Shown piece by piece: positions 7,627 to 15,285 of a stretch of DNA of 36,634 bases. The notes beneath the pieces were generated by a model. That model did no database searches. It saw nothing but the letters and a program-made list of their open reading frames with translations, and was not told where the DNA came from. Made by a program: the position numbers and the translations under genes. Position 1 is the stretch's first letter; each line of letters starts with the position of its first letter. Source of the stretch: Alphaproteobacteria bacterium (GTDB lineage Bacteria > Pseudomonadota > Alphaproteobacteria > Rs-D84); assembly GCA_017534945.1 (NCBI GenBank), contig JAFXVB010000028.1, positions 1 through 36,634 on the forward strand, in the 5' to 3' direction.

Positions 7627-7655
7627 TTTACTTAAAATTTTTTATTCTTTAAAAT
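7627..7655 (+). promoter_or_regulatory. Predicted promoter for the 7690 gene
   Basis: TTTACT (7627-7632), a 17-bp spacer and TAAAAT (7650-7655). The predicted start near 7662 leaves a leader of about 28 nt that carries the purine-rich ribosome binding site AAAGGAAGGG. Confidence 0.55.
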
Positions 7656-7689
7656 ACGGATGTCGAATACAAAACAAAGGAAGGGAAAA

Positions 7690-8205
7690 ATGCCAAAAAA
7701 AACAATTAAAAAAAAGGCTGTAAAAAAAGCTGTTGCAAAAAAAACTGTCGCGAAAAAGATGACAAAGCCAGTTGCTAAAAAATCTGCTAAAAAATCCGTT
7801 GCAAAGCGTGCTGTGCGTCCTGTGGTTGTTGAAGCGCCGGTTGTGACACAATGCCATTGCGGTGGAAATTGCTGTTGCGGATGCGGTCATCGCTTTATTC
7901 ATTTCTGCATTAAATTGATTTTATTATGCTTGGTGTTTTTTGCCGGGGCATTGACTGCACCATATTTTATGCGTGGCGAACATCACGCCATGATGCGTCA
8001 TGTACAATTTGACAATAATGGTTGTTTGGTTTATGACTCTGTTAAATGCCCAAAAATGTTGGAAACTTTAAAAGAAGCATATCCAGATATGAATGCTTGC
8101 ATTACTCGCGATGCTTTTCGTGCTGTGATAAAACATAAACATCACATGCCAAAGCATGAACAAATGCAAGTTGAAGATACGGCTGTCGAACCAACAATCG
8201 ATTAA
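7690..8205 (+). CDS. Lys-rich, Cys-cluster membrane protein (171 aa)
   Basis: Unrecognised as a whole. The ATG at 7690 is chosen because AAGGAAGGG precedes it; an ATG at 7660 also exists. Residues 1-45 are Lys/Ala-rich with histone H1-like repeats (KKAVAKKTVAKK). Next comes a dense Cys/His cluster at about 54-66 (CHCGGNCCCGCGH), a membrane helix at about 71-92, and a C-terminal domain with two Cys, a YDSVKCPKMLETLKEAYPD segment and a His-rich patch (KHKHHMPKHEQM). The architecture is a basic cytoplasmic tail, possible metal-binding cluster, one membrane pass and an outer domain. The basic tail could contact DNA or the membrane surface. It stands alone between HU and smpB and has its own promoter and terminator. 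Confidence 0.85.
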   Translation: MPKKTIKKKAVKKAVAKKTVAKKMTKPVAKKSAKKSVAKRAVRPVVVEAPVVTQCHCGGNCCCGCGHRFIHFCIKLILLCLVFFAGALTAPYFMRGEHHAMMRHVQFDNNGCLVYDSVKCPKMLETLKEAYPDMNACITRDAFRAVIKHKHHMPKHEQMQVEDTAVEPTID

Positions 8206-8214
8206 AAGAAAATC

Positions 8215-8240
8215 AAAGGGAACAAAAATTTGTTCCCTTT
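8215..8240. terminator. Bidirectional terminator between the 7690 gene and smpB
   Basis: Perfect 10-bp stem AAAGGGAACA / TGTTCCCTTT with a 6-nt loop, placed between convergent genes. Confidence 0.85.
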
Positions 8241-8255
8241 ATATTTATAATAAAA

Positions 8256-8726
8256 TTATTTGCCTTTTAAAATTCTGGATTTATTTTTATCCCATTCGCG
8301 TTGTTTAATTGTTTCGCGTTTATCTGCGCGATTTTTACCATAACCAATGCCCAGCAAGACTTTTAATTTACCACGATTTGTAAAATATAATTTCAATGGA
8401 ACAATTGTCGCACCTTTTTCTTGCAATTTACCAATCATGCGATTGATTTGTGCACGATGTAATAACAATTGGCGCGACCGTCGCTCATCAAAATTTACAA
8501 TGCGTGCCGCCGTTGGTAATTTTTGAATTTCGACACCCGCCAAGAATAAATTGTTTCCGCGCCTTTGCACAAATCCATCAACAATTGATACCAAACCATA
8601 ACGCACAGATTTTATTTCTGCACCTGTTAACGAAATGCCGGCCTCTATCGTATCATCAATAGAATAACTGAATCGCGCTTTGCGATTTTCGGAAACCTGA
8701 CCAACTTTTATAATATTGCGTACCAT
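8256..8726 (-). CDS. smpB: SsrA-binding protein SmpB
   Basis: Binds tmRNA and brings it to stalled ribosomes for trans-translation. The family pattern is complete in 156 aa: IIKVGQVSENRKARFSYSID, the GISLTGAEIKSVRYG segment, SIVDGFV, RRSRQLLLHRAQINRMIGK, the beta strands LYFTNRGKLKVLLGIGYGKN, and the basic tail KRETIKQREWDKNKSRILKG that enters the decoding site. The ATG overlaps the tatD stop by one base (TAATG), so translation is coupled. It is the last gene of the dacC-holB-tatD-smpB strand block. The tmRNA gene itself is not in this window. Confidence 0.97.
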   Translation of the reverse strand: MVRNIIKVGQVSENRKARFSYSIDDTIEAGISLTGAEIKSVRYGLVSIVDGFVQRRGNNLFLAGVEIQKLPTAARIVNFDERRSRQLLLHRAQINRMIGKLQEKGATIVPLKLYFTNRGKLKVLLGIGYGKNRADKRETIKQREWDKNKSRILKGK

Positions 8727-9553
8727 TATTCGCCGTCGCTTTCTGTGCTATTTTTGATATTATTTTTATTATTACGCTTACGTGGGCGTTGCACTTCTTC
8801 TATTTTGATTTTTGGATATAACCGCATAGTATTTTCAAACAAAATATTTTCCAATTCTTCAATCGGCATATTTTTGATTGCCGCCAACATAGCCGCAGTT
8901 TTCTTTACCATAAAACATTCGCATTGTTTGCCACGAAAAGGTATTGGTGCGCAATATGGTGCATCTGTTTCAACAACGATTCTGTCCACCGGTATTTTTT
9001 CGAAAACTTCGCGAACTTTATCTGCGCTTTTAAAAGTCAAAATACCACTTGCAGAAAAATAAAATCCACGATCCAACATAACCTTTGCTAATCCCCATGT
9101 GGATGTAAAGCAATGCAACACACCATGGTTTTTATCGGTTAAATATTCGCGTGTATCATCATCTGCATCGCGTGTATGAACCGCCACAGGCAAATCATAT
9201 TGACGTGCAATTTCAAGTTGTTCTGTAAATAATTTTATTTGGCTTTCTTTGTTATCATTGTGTACATGATAATCCAATCCAATTTCACCGACACCAACAA
9301 CCGCATTATCTGTTAAAACATCCGCAGTTAAAAATTCTGCTGGATTGACCGTACCTGCACAATCTGGGTGAAAACCGAGTGTACAAAACACATTTTTATG
9401 TCCACGTGCAATTTCCAATGTCGGGGCAAAGTTATCAGGTTCGGCGGATGAACAAACAATCACGCCAACATTTTTACGGCGCGCACGACCAATAACATCG
9501 TTTGTACCGCCGCGATATTTTTCTGTTAAATGACAATGTGTATCTATAAACAT
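8726..9553 (-). CDS. tatD: TatD-family metal-dependent hydrolase/DNase
   Basis: A TIM-barrel metallohydrolase, a 3'-5' exonuclease acting on DNA/RNA in studied members. Landmarks are FIDTHCHL at the N terminus (HxH metal ligands), GEIGLDYH, AVHTRDADDDT, GVLHCFTST, and VVETDAPYCAP with the catalytic Asp. The start at 9553 gives the standard N terminus and overlaps holB by 10 nt. The length, 275 aa, includes an unusual C-terminal tail that is first basic (RPRKRNNKNN), then acidic (STESDGE). Placement after holB is the common bacterial arrangement. It may be TatD or the YcfH subgroup; context with holB favours the YcfH type. Confidence 0.93.
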   Translation of the reverse strand: MFIDTHCHLTEKYRGGTNDVIGRARRKNVGVIVCSSAEPDNFAPTLEIARGHKNVFCTLGFHPDCAGTVNPAEFLTADVLTDNAVVGVGEIGLDYHVHNDNKESQIKLFTEQLEIARQYDLPVAVHTRDADDDTREYLTDKNHGVLHCFTSTWGLAKVMLDRGFYFSASGILTFKSADKVREVFEKIPVDRIVVETDAPYCAPIPFRGKQCECFMVKKTAAMLAAIKNMPIEELENILFENTMRLYPKIKIEEVQRPRKRNNKNNIKNSTESDGE

Positions 9554-10443
9554 TTTTTTATATCCATTATTATTTTAAATATTCCAAGTTCTGGTTCAAG
9601 GTGCAAATTCGTTATATCCGCAATGGACTTTGTTGCGTTTGGATATAAATCCGCCAACCCAAAATAAGAAATTGCATCCAATAATATACTATACAATTCT
9701 GGTGCCGGTGCAACCTTTTTCGCAATCATCATCAAATCAGACGATGTTGCCCGCGGATTTTGCAATGTTTTAATCAAATCATCATAAATTGCATCACCGC
9801 CAGTGCGTTTCATATCTGCGATTTTTCCAAAACTTCCATTACTTAATCGCAAAACTTCTGTGCTGATATCTGCCCCGGGCATAAAGCGTATACACAAATC
9901 GCGCAATTCGTTTATTGATAATGGATGCATTTTTTCAACGCGTGCGCGCGACCGAACGGTTGGCAAAACATTTGCCAATTGGTGTACAATCAACAAAAAC
10001 AGTGTTTTTTCTGGTGGTTCTTCTAATAATTTCAAAATTGCGTTTGATGCGGCCTTGTTCAATTCATCCAATGAATCAATCAAAACTACGCGCCATGCAC
10101 CCGACATAGACGATAACTGCATTTTTTCAATCATTGCACGCACAGTATATACAGAAATTTCTTTACCATCGGGTTTGTTTTTACCGTCTTTATCAATATT
10201 GCGCGTTATATCAATTATAAAGAAATCGCCAACATTTCCGTAAACCATGCGCGCCAATTTATATGCCAATGTTGCTTTTCCAATACCGCGTGGTCCGGTC
10301 AACATCCAAACCGGATGAATAGGGTGGTTTGCACGATTATTCCATGCATCCATAAAATTTTTCACTGTTCCCATATGACCAACCAAAGTGTCATTATCCA
10401 TTGGATGCGGAAAATCATAAATTGGTGTATTTTTCTTTGCCAT
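9544..10443 (-). CDS. holB: DNA polymerase III subunit delta'
   Basis: A clamp-loader component. The start at 10443 (MAKKNTPIYDF) lies 12 nt after the preceding dacC-like stop. An AAA+ fold is visible: HPVWMLTGPRGIGKATLAYKLA carries the Walker A-like loop, LIDSLDELNKAASNAILKLLEEPPE is the conserved delta'/DnaX helix, and TVRSRARVEKMHPLS is the sensor 1/SRC-like part. No four-Cys zinc module is seen. The length, 299 aa, is at the short end of the family. It overlaps tatD by 10 nt. Confidence 0.93.
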   Translation of the reverse strand: MAKKNTPIYDFPHPMDNDTLVGHMGTVKNFMDAWNNRANHPIHPVWMLTGPRGIGKATLAYKLARMVYGNVGDFFIIDITRNIDKDGKNKPDGKEISVYTVRAMIEKMQLSSMSGAWRVVLIDSLDELNKAASNAILKLLEEPPEKTLFLLIVHQLANVLPTVRSRARVEKMHPLSINELRDLCIRFMPGADISTEVLRLSNGSFGKIADMKRTGGDAIYDDLIKTLQNPRATSSDLMMIAKKVAPAPELYSILLDAISYFGLADLYPNATKSIADITNLHLEPELGIFKIIMDIKKCL

Positions 10444-10455
10444 ATTTCCTTACCT

Positions 10456-11631
10456 TTACAGATTACCTGTTAAATACATAATATTATGCCAAATTCTACG
10501 GATCAATTGAACGCGTTTAACAGTATCGCGCGCAACCAAATCTGCACTTGCGATGACCTTGCCATCACGTTGTGCAATTAATTGTCCAATTTTATCGCCC
10601 GCATGAATTGGTGCCGCCACAGGACTGTCATACACTGCAATAATACGAACCCCAGATAAACCGTCGGCTTTGCGTGTCGTAATTGCAAAAGGTTTTGCGA
10701 CCGTTGCCACAACAAAATCGTCTCGTCCATACCATGTTGGCATCTTGGCAACCACATCCCCCGGGCGATAGAAAACTTTGTTTGAAGTATTGGTGTATCC
10801 ATAGTTTAACATTTTCTTCATCTCGTTTGCTAATGCTTCGTGTCCTTTGCCATGAAACCCGTTCATAACACCGATTAAACGCCGACCGCCAACCTTTGCA
10901 CTTGCAACGACACCATAACCCCCATCGTCTGTATGTCCAGTTTTTAATCCGTCTGCGCCCGGCATAATAAATAATAATTTATTGTAATTCAGTGTATGTG
11001 TTTTTCCCCAATCGCGACACCAATCTGTTGTATATTCATTAAATTCAAACCGTCGCGTCGCAAACAAAGGATAAATGTCAGGATAATCTGCAATAATATG
11101 TTTTGCCAATATCGCCAATTCGCGCGATGTCATTAAATTAGCCGGGTGGGGTAATCCACTTGCATTACCAAAAGTTGACTTTTCCATACCCAATGCTGCT
11201 GCTTTGCGTTGCATCAATCCAGTAAAAGAATTTTCATCGCCACCTAATTTTTCAGCCACAACAACGGATGCGTCACCACCCGAAAGCACGATTAAACCCA
11301 ATATCAAATCGCGGACTGATACGGTTTGACCTGTGGTTAAACAAATTTTAGATGCCGGATACCATAACGGATTTTTATAGTCCGCATTTTCACTGACCGG
11401 AAACCGGTCGGTCATTTTAATATGTCCTGATTTAATCTCGTCAAACAAAACCGCCAATGTCATCAGTTTTATCATAGATGAAGGTGGCATCAAAACATCG
11501 GCGTTTTTTGACACAATTTCCGCCCCAGAATCATAATCAATTAAAAAAGCAGATTTGGCATTTGTCGTAAAATCCGCGTTTGCCGCAGATGTAATAATTG
11601 ATAACAAAAAAGCAAACACAACTTTCTTCAT
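10456..11631 (-). CDS. D-alanyl-D-alanine carboxypeptidase (PBP5/DacF type)
   Basis: A periplasmic serine peptidase trimming peptidoglycan stem peptides. A signal peptide (KKVVFAFLLSIITSAANA) precedes the mature start near residue 20. Motifs are SxxK in PPSSMIKLMT, the second motif at LSGGDASVVVAE, where the usual SxN Asn is Gly, and KTG in DGLKTGHT. FGNASGLPHP and MTSRELAILAKHI are typical of the family. The C-terminal beta domain (RPGDVVAKMP to KVIASADLVARD) and a hydrophobic/aromatic end (IRRIWHNIMYLTGNL) are present, the latter able to sit on the membrane. Length 391 aa. It is followed by holB after 12 nt. The exact Dac paralogue cannot be named. Confidence 0.93.
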   Translation of the reverse strand: MKKVVFAFLLSIITSAANADFTTNAKSAFLIDYDSGAEIVSKNADVLMPPSSMIKLMTLAVLFDEIKSGHIKMTDRFPVSENADYKNPLWYPASKICLTTGQTVSVRDLILGLIVLSGGDASVVVAEKLGGDENSFTGLMQRKAAALGMEKSTFGNASGLPHPANLMTSRELAILAKHIIADYPDIYPLFATRRFEFNEYTTDWCRDWGKTHTLNYNKLLFIMPGADGLKTGHTDDGGYGVVASAKVGGRRLIGVMNGFHGKGHEALANEMKKMLNYGYTNTSNKVFYRPGDVVAKMPTWYGRDDFVVATVAKPFAITTRKADGLSGVRIIAVYDSPVAAPIHAGDKIGQLIAQRDGKVIASADLVARDTVKRVQLIRRIWHNIMYLTGNL

Positions 11632-11680
11632 ATCGTCTTAAACCTTAGCAATTTTTAAGAGATTTGCCACAATTATTTTT

Positions 11681-11710
11681 ATAAAAAAATCCCCGCACAA
11701 TTATGCGGGG
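11681..11710 (-). terminator. Terminator of the 11722 gene
   Basis: Stem CCCCGCA / TGCGGGG with a 6-nt loop. On the minus strand it is followed by a run of seven T's. Confidence 0.88.
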
Positions 11711-11721
11711 TGTAATTATTT

Positions 11722-11997
11722 TTATTCACGTTCTTTTGTTTTTTTTGCGCACATTAACATTCCGGCTCCCATAACACCAAGCCCCAATGCGGCATTAGCG
11801 GTCGCGGCGGCAAATGCGGCTTTATCTGCAGATCTAAAATTATCAGTTATCGCGCCAGGGTGTTCTTTTCGATTTTCATCGAAAACTTTTCTCCAAGTTT
11901 CGGTAAAAGTCATTGGTGATACCCATGTCACCAAAATACCTAACAGCATTACATAAAGCCATAAGTCAGATTTTTTGAGCAACTTTTTGTTTGTCAT
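11722..11997 (-). CDS. Small two-helix membrane protein A (91 aa)
   Basis: Unrecognised. The start at 11997 is chosen for the near-perfect AAGGAGG before it. The protein has two hydrophobic helices, residues about 12-30 (LWLYVMLLGILVTWVSPM) and 63-82, joined by a polar loop that contains EHPGAITDNFRSADKAA. The C terminus is basic (CAKKTKERE). The loop and second helix align with those of protein C at 12537-12821 (HPGA / NPGA, then an Ala-rich segment, G..V...G...M and a Lys-rich end), so the two are paralogues. It is transcribed alone, with its own promoter and terminator. Confidence 0.82.
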   Translation of the reverse strand: MTNKKLLKKSDLWLYVMLLGILVTWVSPMTFTETWRKVFDENRKEHPGAITDNFRSADKAAFAAATANAALGLGVMGAGMLMCAKKTKERE

Positions 11998-12030
11998 CAC
12001 GGTCCTCCTTAGTCTCATTATTACACTTGC

Positions 12031-12058
12031 AATATAATACAAAAATATAAAATGTCAA
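12031..12058 (-). promoter_or_regulatory. Promoter of small membrane gene A
   Basis: On the minus strand: TTGACA (12053-12058), a 16-bp spacer ending TTGTAT, and TATATT (12031-12036). Upstream lies an A-rich tract (GTAAAAAAGCACCAAAAAAA) like an UP element. The same arrangement recurs at 12452-12479, 16899-16926 and 30609-30637. Confidence 0.75.
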
Positions 12059-12088
12059 GATTTTTTTGGTGCTTTTTTACAAAAAAAT
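12036..12088 (-). repeat. Duplicated intergenic segment, copy 1
   Basis: About 53 bp that match 12457-12508 with two substitutions and one T-run length change. It covers the promoter spacer, the -35, the A-rich upstream tract and the edge of the next terminator. The copies are about 420 bp apart, matching the spacing of the small membrane genes. Confidence 0.88.
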
Positions 12089-12110
12089 ACCCCAGATATT
12101 TCTGGGGCGC
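12081..12110 (-). terminator. Terminator of small membrane gene B
   Basis: Stem CCCCAGA / TCTGGGG with a 4-nt loop. On the minus strand it is followed by TATTTTTTT. Confidence 0.85.
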
Positions 12111-12123
12111 TTATAATATTTTT

Positions 12124-12426
12124 TTAACGCTTTCTGGTTTTTATGAGGGCAGATGCGCCTGCTACAGCAAAAAGCGTTCCAAGGCCAAAAGGATATATTG
12201 CTGTGTTACGTGCTTGTGCTTTGGCTTTTATATCTGCATTTTCTATTGCTTTTAAATTCACAGCAGGCCCAGCGGTTGTCATAACAGGAAGAGGCGCTTC
12301 TTTCTTAAAGTTGTAATCATATATTGCCTGATAAGTAACCGCACTTCCTAAACTTGCTAACAACAATCCACCAGATAAACATGTAATGAATACTGCTTTT
12401 GGAGATATAATATTTAGATTCGACAT
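12124..12426 (-). CDS. Small two-helix membrane protein B (100 aa)
   Basis: Unrecognised. AAAGGG precedes the ATG. The layout matches its neighbours: a hydrophobic helix at about 10-31 (AVFITCLSGGLLLASLGSAV), a loop of about 45 residues rich in Ala/Lys (ENADIKAKAQARNTA), a second helix at about 76-94 (YPFGLGTLFAVAGASALI) and a basic end KTRKR. Sequence similarity to proteins A and C is weak but in the same order, so it may be a diverged member of the same family. It is transcribed as a single gene between its own promoter and terminator. Confidence 0.8.
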   Translation of the reverse strand: MSNLNIISPKAVFITCLSGGLLLASLGSAVTYQAIYDYNFKKEAPLPVMTTAGPAVNLKAIENADIKAKAQARNTAIYPFGLGTLFAVAGASALIKTRKR

Positions 12427-12451
12427 TAAAAACCCTTTGTTTTATTTTTAT

Positions 12452-12479
12452 AGTGTAATACAAAAATGTGAAATGTCAA
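12452..12479 (-). promoter_or_regulatory. Promoter of small membrane gene B
   Basis: On the minus strand: TTGACA (12474-12479), a 16-bp spacer ending TTTTTGTAT, and TACACT (12452-12457). Nearly identical in its spacer and upstream tract to the gene A promoter. Confidence 0.75.
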
Positions 12480-12508
12480 GATTTTTTGGTGCTTTTTTAC
12501 AAAAAAAT
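12457..12508 (-). repeat. Duplicated intergenic segment, copy 2
   Basis: Second copy of the segment at 12036-12088, same orientation, about 94% identical over 52-53 positions by eye. Confidence 0.88.
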
Positions 12509-12527
12509 CCCAACAAAAATTGTGGGT
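12501..12527 (-). terminator. Terminator of small membrane gene C
   Basis: An imperfect stem CCCAACAA / TTGTGGG (one bulge), followed on the minus strand by ATTTTTTT. Confidence 0.65.
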
Positions 12528-12536
12528 AATATGTTG

Positions 12537-12821
12537 TTATTCGTATTGTTTTTCTTTTTTACGCCACATGGCCAATCCACCGAATATAACTGTCGCACCA
12601 ACAGCGGCCTGTGCGGTCAGGGCATTTTTTGCTGTGTTTTTCGCAGCCAAACCATTTTCCAGGGCGGCTCCAGGGTTTTCTTTTTGTTTTTTGTTAAATG
12701 CTATCTGGTTGACCACAGGATATGTACCCAATGATGAAAAAAGTACCAAATACCCAATAATAGTTACTTTTACCCAAAAATTTGCAGGTTTATCTAATAA
12801 TTTTGTATGTTTTTGTGGCAT
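12537..12821 (-). CDS. Small two-helix membrane protein C (94 aa)
   Basis: Unrecognised. The ATG at 12821 is preferred because AAAGGAT precedes it and it lies 4 nt after the stop of gene D; an ATG eight codons earlier would overlap gene D. The first helix spans about residues 18-38 (VKVTIIGYLVLFSSLGTYPV). The loop contains KENPGAALENGLAAKNTAKN. The second helix is at about 66-84 and the end is basic (WRKKEKQYE). Loop and second helix are clearly related to protein A. It is probably co-transcribed with gene D. Confidence 0.82.
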   Translation of the reverse strand: MPQKHTKLLDKPANFWVKVTIIGYLVLFSSLGTYPVVNQIAFNKKQKENPGAALENGLAAKNTAKNALTAQAAVGATVIFGGLAMWRKKEKQYE

Positions 12822-12825
12822 AAGT

Positions 12826-13107
12826 TTATCCTTTAATTTTTGCATTTAGACCAGATACAATTTTATGAATTTCTTCTGAGTTGTCATGCATCATCTTTTG
12901 ATATCTTGCTTGTGCGATACTAATCAACAGCAAACCTGTCATAAAGGATGCCCCCGCGGGTATTCCCAATAATAATTTTAATTCAGGTTTTAATTCATCG
13001 TTTAATGCCAGAGTCGTGCCACCAACCACAAAACCAGAAAAAGCCAAGATTTTACCCGCTTTTGCTATTTTGTCCGTTTTGTTCATATATGTCGCATAGT
13101 CTTTCAT
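12826..13107 (-). CDS. Small membrane protein D (93 aa)
   Basis: Unrecognised. AAAAGGAT lies before the ATG at 13107. Two hydrophobic stretches are present, about residues 18-33 (KILAFSGFVVGGTTLAL) and 46-64 (LLGIPAGASFMTGLLLISI), closely spaced as a hairpin, then a polar helical tail (QARYQKMMHDNSEEIHKIVS). The order differs from proteins A-C, in which the long loop lies between the helices, so it is probably not a close paralogue. It follows mtaB by 46 nt on the same strand and precedes gene C by 4 nt. Confidence 0.78.
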   Translation of the reverse strand: MKDYATYMNKTDKIAKAGKILAFSGFVVGGTTLALNDELKPELKLLLGIPAGASFMTGLLLISIAQARYQKMMHDNSEEIHKIVSGLNAKIKG

Positions 13108-13153
13108 TATAAATCCTTTTTCATAATTATTGTTGCATAAGCAAATGATGATT

Positions 13154-14377
13154 TCAAATTATTTCGCCAATAAATTGACCGTTTTTAATATCAACCAACC
13201 TGACATCGCAAATCGTTTTTGCTGGGATTTTTGTGCCACGAATTATTACATCTATATCATCGGGCGTACGACCAATATTTTTGTTCTCTACCAATACAGA
13301 TACGGTTTTACCGGTCTGGGTTGCCATATATGTATCCTTGTTTTTATCGGCTAATTTTGTGATTTTATGAACGCGTTCTTTGGAAATTTTGTGCGGAATT
13401 TGATTTGGCATAGTCGCACCAACGGTCCCAGGGCGGGGCGAAAAAGGAAACGCATGAATTTTGATTGGTTTAACCTCGGCCACTAAATCCAATGTTTCAT
13501 TGAATAATTCATCTGTTTCGCCTGGGAAACCACAAATAATGTCCCAACTGAATGTAATATTATGTGCGTATGCGACAATTTTGCGTATTAAATCCGCATT
13601 ATGTCGCCGACCCATCGCCGATAAAATGGTGTTTGACCCTGATTGCATGGACAGGTGTAAATGTGGCATCATGCGCGGTTCGGCATGAATTAAATCAATA
13701 ATCTTGAAAATCTCTGGCGATGCCGGGTCCAACGAAGAAATTCGCAAACGTTTAATTTCTGGTACATCACACAGCAACATTTTACAAACATCACTGATAA
13801 ATATGAATTTATCACCTGTGTTAAATGCGTACGATGCGCTGTCAACACCGGTAATCACAATTTCATAAAACCCGTTAGCCACCGCTTTGCGTGCATCCGC
13901 CAAAATATCGTCATACGGAAAAGACACCGCCGGTCCACGAAGCAAGCGTGTCACACAATAAGTGCATTTATGATTACATCCATTTTGAATTTGAATAAAT
14001 TGCTTTGATAATTCTGGGGTTTCGTGTGGAAAACTGACAATATCGCCACCATTATTTAATTTTGCCAATCCATTGATATATTGCACAGCATCTGTCTTGT
14101 TTGTGTTTGGAATAACCACAGTATTTGGGATTTTTTCAAACAGTTCGGGATTTCGTGTTGCGCCACAACCCGTCACAAAAATAGGAACATTTGGATTTTC
14201 GCGTGCAATACGCCGTACACTTTGTGCAGATTGACGTTCTGCCTCGGCTGTGACAGAACAAGTGTTCACAATAATCGCCGTATCAACATGCGGTGCGACA
14301 ATGTTTTTTATCTTTTCGCACTCTAATGCATTCAAACGACATCCAAAAGACAAAGATTTTATATTTTTTTCTTGCAT
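13154..14377 (-). CDS. mtaB: MtaB-type tRNA (ms2t6A37) methylthiotransferase
   Basis: A radical-SAM enzyme that adds a methylthio group to t6A at position 37 of tRNAs reading ANN codons. The start is ATG at 14377, with AAGGAT upstream; a TTG two codons earlier is also in frame. The N-terminal cluster ligands are in FGCRLN, VNTCSVT and VTGCGA. The radical-SAM CxxxCxxC is in [27 protein letters not shown] and [12 protein letters not shown] are typical of the family, and the C-terminal TRAM-like part follows ([11 protein letters not shown]). The length, 407 aa, is typical. It supplies the step after TsaD, whose gene lies at 33490-34617. It diverges from rpoZ. Confidence 0.93.
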   Translation of the reverse strand: MQEKNIKSLSFGCRLNALECEKIKNIVAPHVDTAIIVNTCSVTAEAERQSAQSVRRIARENPNVPIFVTGCGATRNPELFEKIPNTVVIPNTNKTDAVQYINGLAKLNNGGDIVSFPHETPELSKQFIQIQNGCNHKCTYCVTRLLRGPAVSFPYDDILADARKAVANGFYEIVITGVDSASYAFNTGDKFIFISDVCKMLLCDVPEIKRLRISSLDPASPEIFKIIDLIHAEPRMMPHLHLSMQSGSNTILSAMGRRHNADLIRKIVAYAHNITFSWDIICGFPGETDELFNETLDLVAEVKPIKIHAFPFSPRPGTVGATMPNQIPHKISKERVHKITKLADKNKDTYMATQTGKTVSVLVENKNIGRTPDDIDVIIRGTKIPAKTICDVRLVDIKNGQFIGEII

Positions 14378-14436
14378 TTTCAATATCCTTGGGGCATTAT
14401 ATATCAGCGAAAAAATTTTTCAACAAAGGATTTAAA

Positions 14437-14814
14437 ATGGCTCGTACAACAAATTCTGATACATTACCATACGTAGACAGTCGTTATGAATTGGGCATGT
14501 TGGCATCGCAACGCGTTCGTGATTTGAACGGTGGTGCGGAACCTGTGGTGGATGCCGGTCGTGATAAATTGACGGTTGTCGCATTGCGTGAAATCGCATC
14601 TGGCAAATTAGATGTTGCAAATGTTCGCCATGAATTTGTTCAATCTTATAAAGATACCCCAATTACTGATTCTGCGGAACAGTCATTAGAGGTTGAATCA
14701 ACAGATCCAGAATTGCGTGAAATTGACGCGGAATTGGAAAATGCATTGATGGACGAACCAATCGTCGCCGAAAGTGACGATGACGACACACCCGATGCTG
14801 GTGAACAAGAATAA
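14437..14814 (+). CDS. rpoZ: RNA polymerase omega subunit
   Basis: A small core-polymerase subunit that stabilises beta'. The ATG at 14437 follows AAAGGAT. The family core is seen at the N terminus: [20 protein letters not shown], then [17 protein letters not shown]. The rest, residues about 80-125, is a strongly acidic tail ([14 protein letters not shown]) that is longer than in many relatives. It lies 59 nt from the divergent mtaB start and just upstream of a tRNA gene. Confidence 0.92.
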   Translation: MARTTNSDTLPYVDSRYELGMLASQRVRDLNGGAEPVVDAGRDKLTVVALREIASGKLDVANVRHEFVQSYKDTPITDSAEQSLEVESTDPELREIDAELENALMDEPIVAESDDDDTPDAGEQE

Positions 14815-14834
14815 TTAAAATCATCAAAAAATCC

Positions 14835-14925
14835 GGAGTCGTCGCATAGTTGGTCTAGTGCGCCACATTGGAAATGTGGTATACCGGCAACGGTATCAAG
14901 GGTTCGAATCCCTTCGACTCCGCCA
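14835..14925 (+). tRNA. tRNA-Ser (anticodon GGA), CCA encoded
   Basis: A complete class II tRNA. The acceptor stem is GGAGTCG / CGACTCC. The anticodon stem CCACA / TGTGG encloses TTGGAAA with GGA at 14870-14872. A long variable arm (TACCGGCAACGGTA) follows, then the T arm AAGGGTTCGAATCCCTT. Discriminator G is followed by genomic CCA. Reads UCC and UCU codons. Confidence 0.97.
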
Positions 14926-14933
14926 CAAAAATC

Positions 14934-14957
14934 AAACGCCCAAGCGGGCGTTTTATT
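14934..14957 (+). terminator. Terminator after tRNA-Ser
   Basis: Stem AAACGCCC / GGGCGTTT with a 4-nt loop and a T-rich tail, 9 nt after the CCA end. Confidence 0.85.
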
Positions 14958-14960
14958 TTT

Positions 14961-15101
14961 GTGCTGTGGGTCGCGGGATTTGAACCCGGGGTTCAAGGGT
15001 TCGATCCGCAGGCGAAAGGCAGACGTTAGTATGCCGGTGAGCATAGCGAATGAGCCAAGGGGAATGTAGCGAAGCGAAATCAATCCCTTCGACTCCGCCA
15101 C
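14961..15101. repeat. tRNA-like debris: reverse tRNA 3' arm plus interrupted second tRNA-Ser 3' end
   Basis: The minus strand of 14969-14991 resembles a T arm and acceptor end (GGGTTCAAATCCCGCGACC). On the plus strand, TCAAGGGTTCGA repeats the tRNA-Ser T arm. It is then interrupted by about 80 nt containing a GGCA...TGCC hairpin (15018-15035). Then 15082-15101 repeats exactly the last 20 nt around the tRNA-Ser 3' end (14907-14926). No full tRNA can be folded here. It is part of a gene-free stretch that runs to 15502. Confidence 0.65.
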
Positions 15102-15112
15102 GAAATTTTGTT

Positions 15113-15136
15113 AGCCCGCACAAAAAAGTGCGGGCT
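15113..15136. terminator. Terminator-like hairpin
   Basis: Perfect 9-bp stem AGCCCGCAC / GTGCGGGCT with an A6 loop. The tail is TTAAAAAATTT, so termination on the plus strand is uncertain. Confidence 0.5.
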
Positions 15137-15225
15137 TAAAAAATTTCAGTGCCGCGCCGTAGCATTGTTCATAATTACACCGCGGGTTTAACACTTGTCG
15201 GCGAAGGCGGGCACAAAAATCAACG

Positions 15226-15249
15226 CCCACAGATGTGGGTATTTTTTTA
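15226..15249 (+). terminator. Terminator-like hairpin in the gene-free stretch
   Basis: Stem CCCAC / GTGGG followed by TATTTTTTT. The preceding CACAAAAATCAACGCCCA also occurs, with one extra A, just after tRNA-Ser, which indicates that this segment is a diverged duplicate of the tRNA 3' flank. Confidence 0.6.
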
Positions 15250-15285
15250 TCCTACCGTCGTCGAAAACGGTCCAGAATGCCCTTT

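Noticed and set aside
14646..15101. Minus-strand 151-codon open frame across rpoZ end and tRNA-Ser
   Set aside because: It reads through the antisense of tRNA-Ser and the repeat debris, giving the typical spurious peptide (GVEGIRTLDTVAG) seen opposite tRNA-Ser genes. It has no ribosome binding site.
14961..15145. tmRNA or permuted tmRNA gene
   Set aside because: Although tRNA-like arms are present and smpB is nearby, there is no tag-peptide frame and no acceptor stem pairing across the segment.
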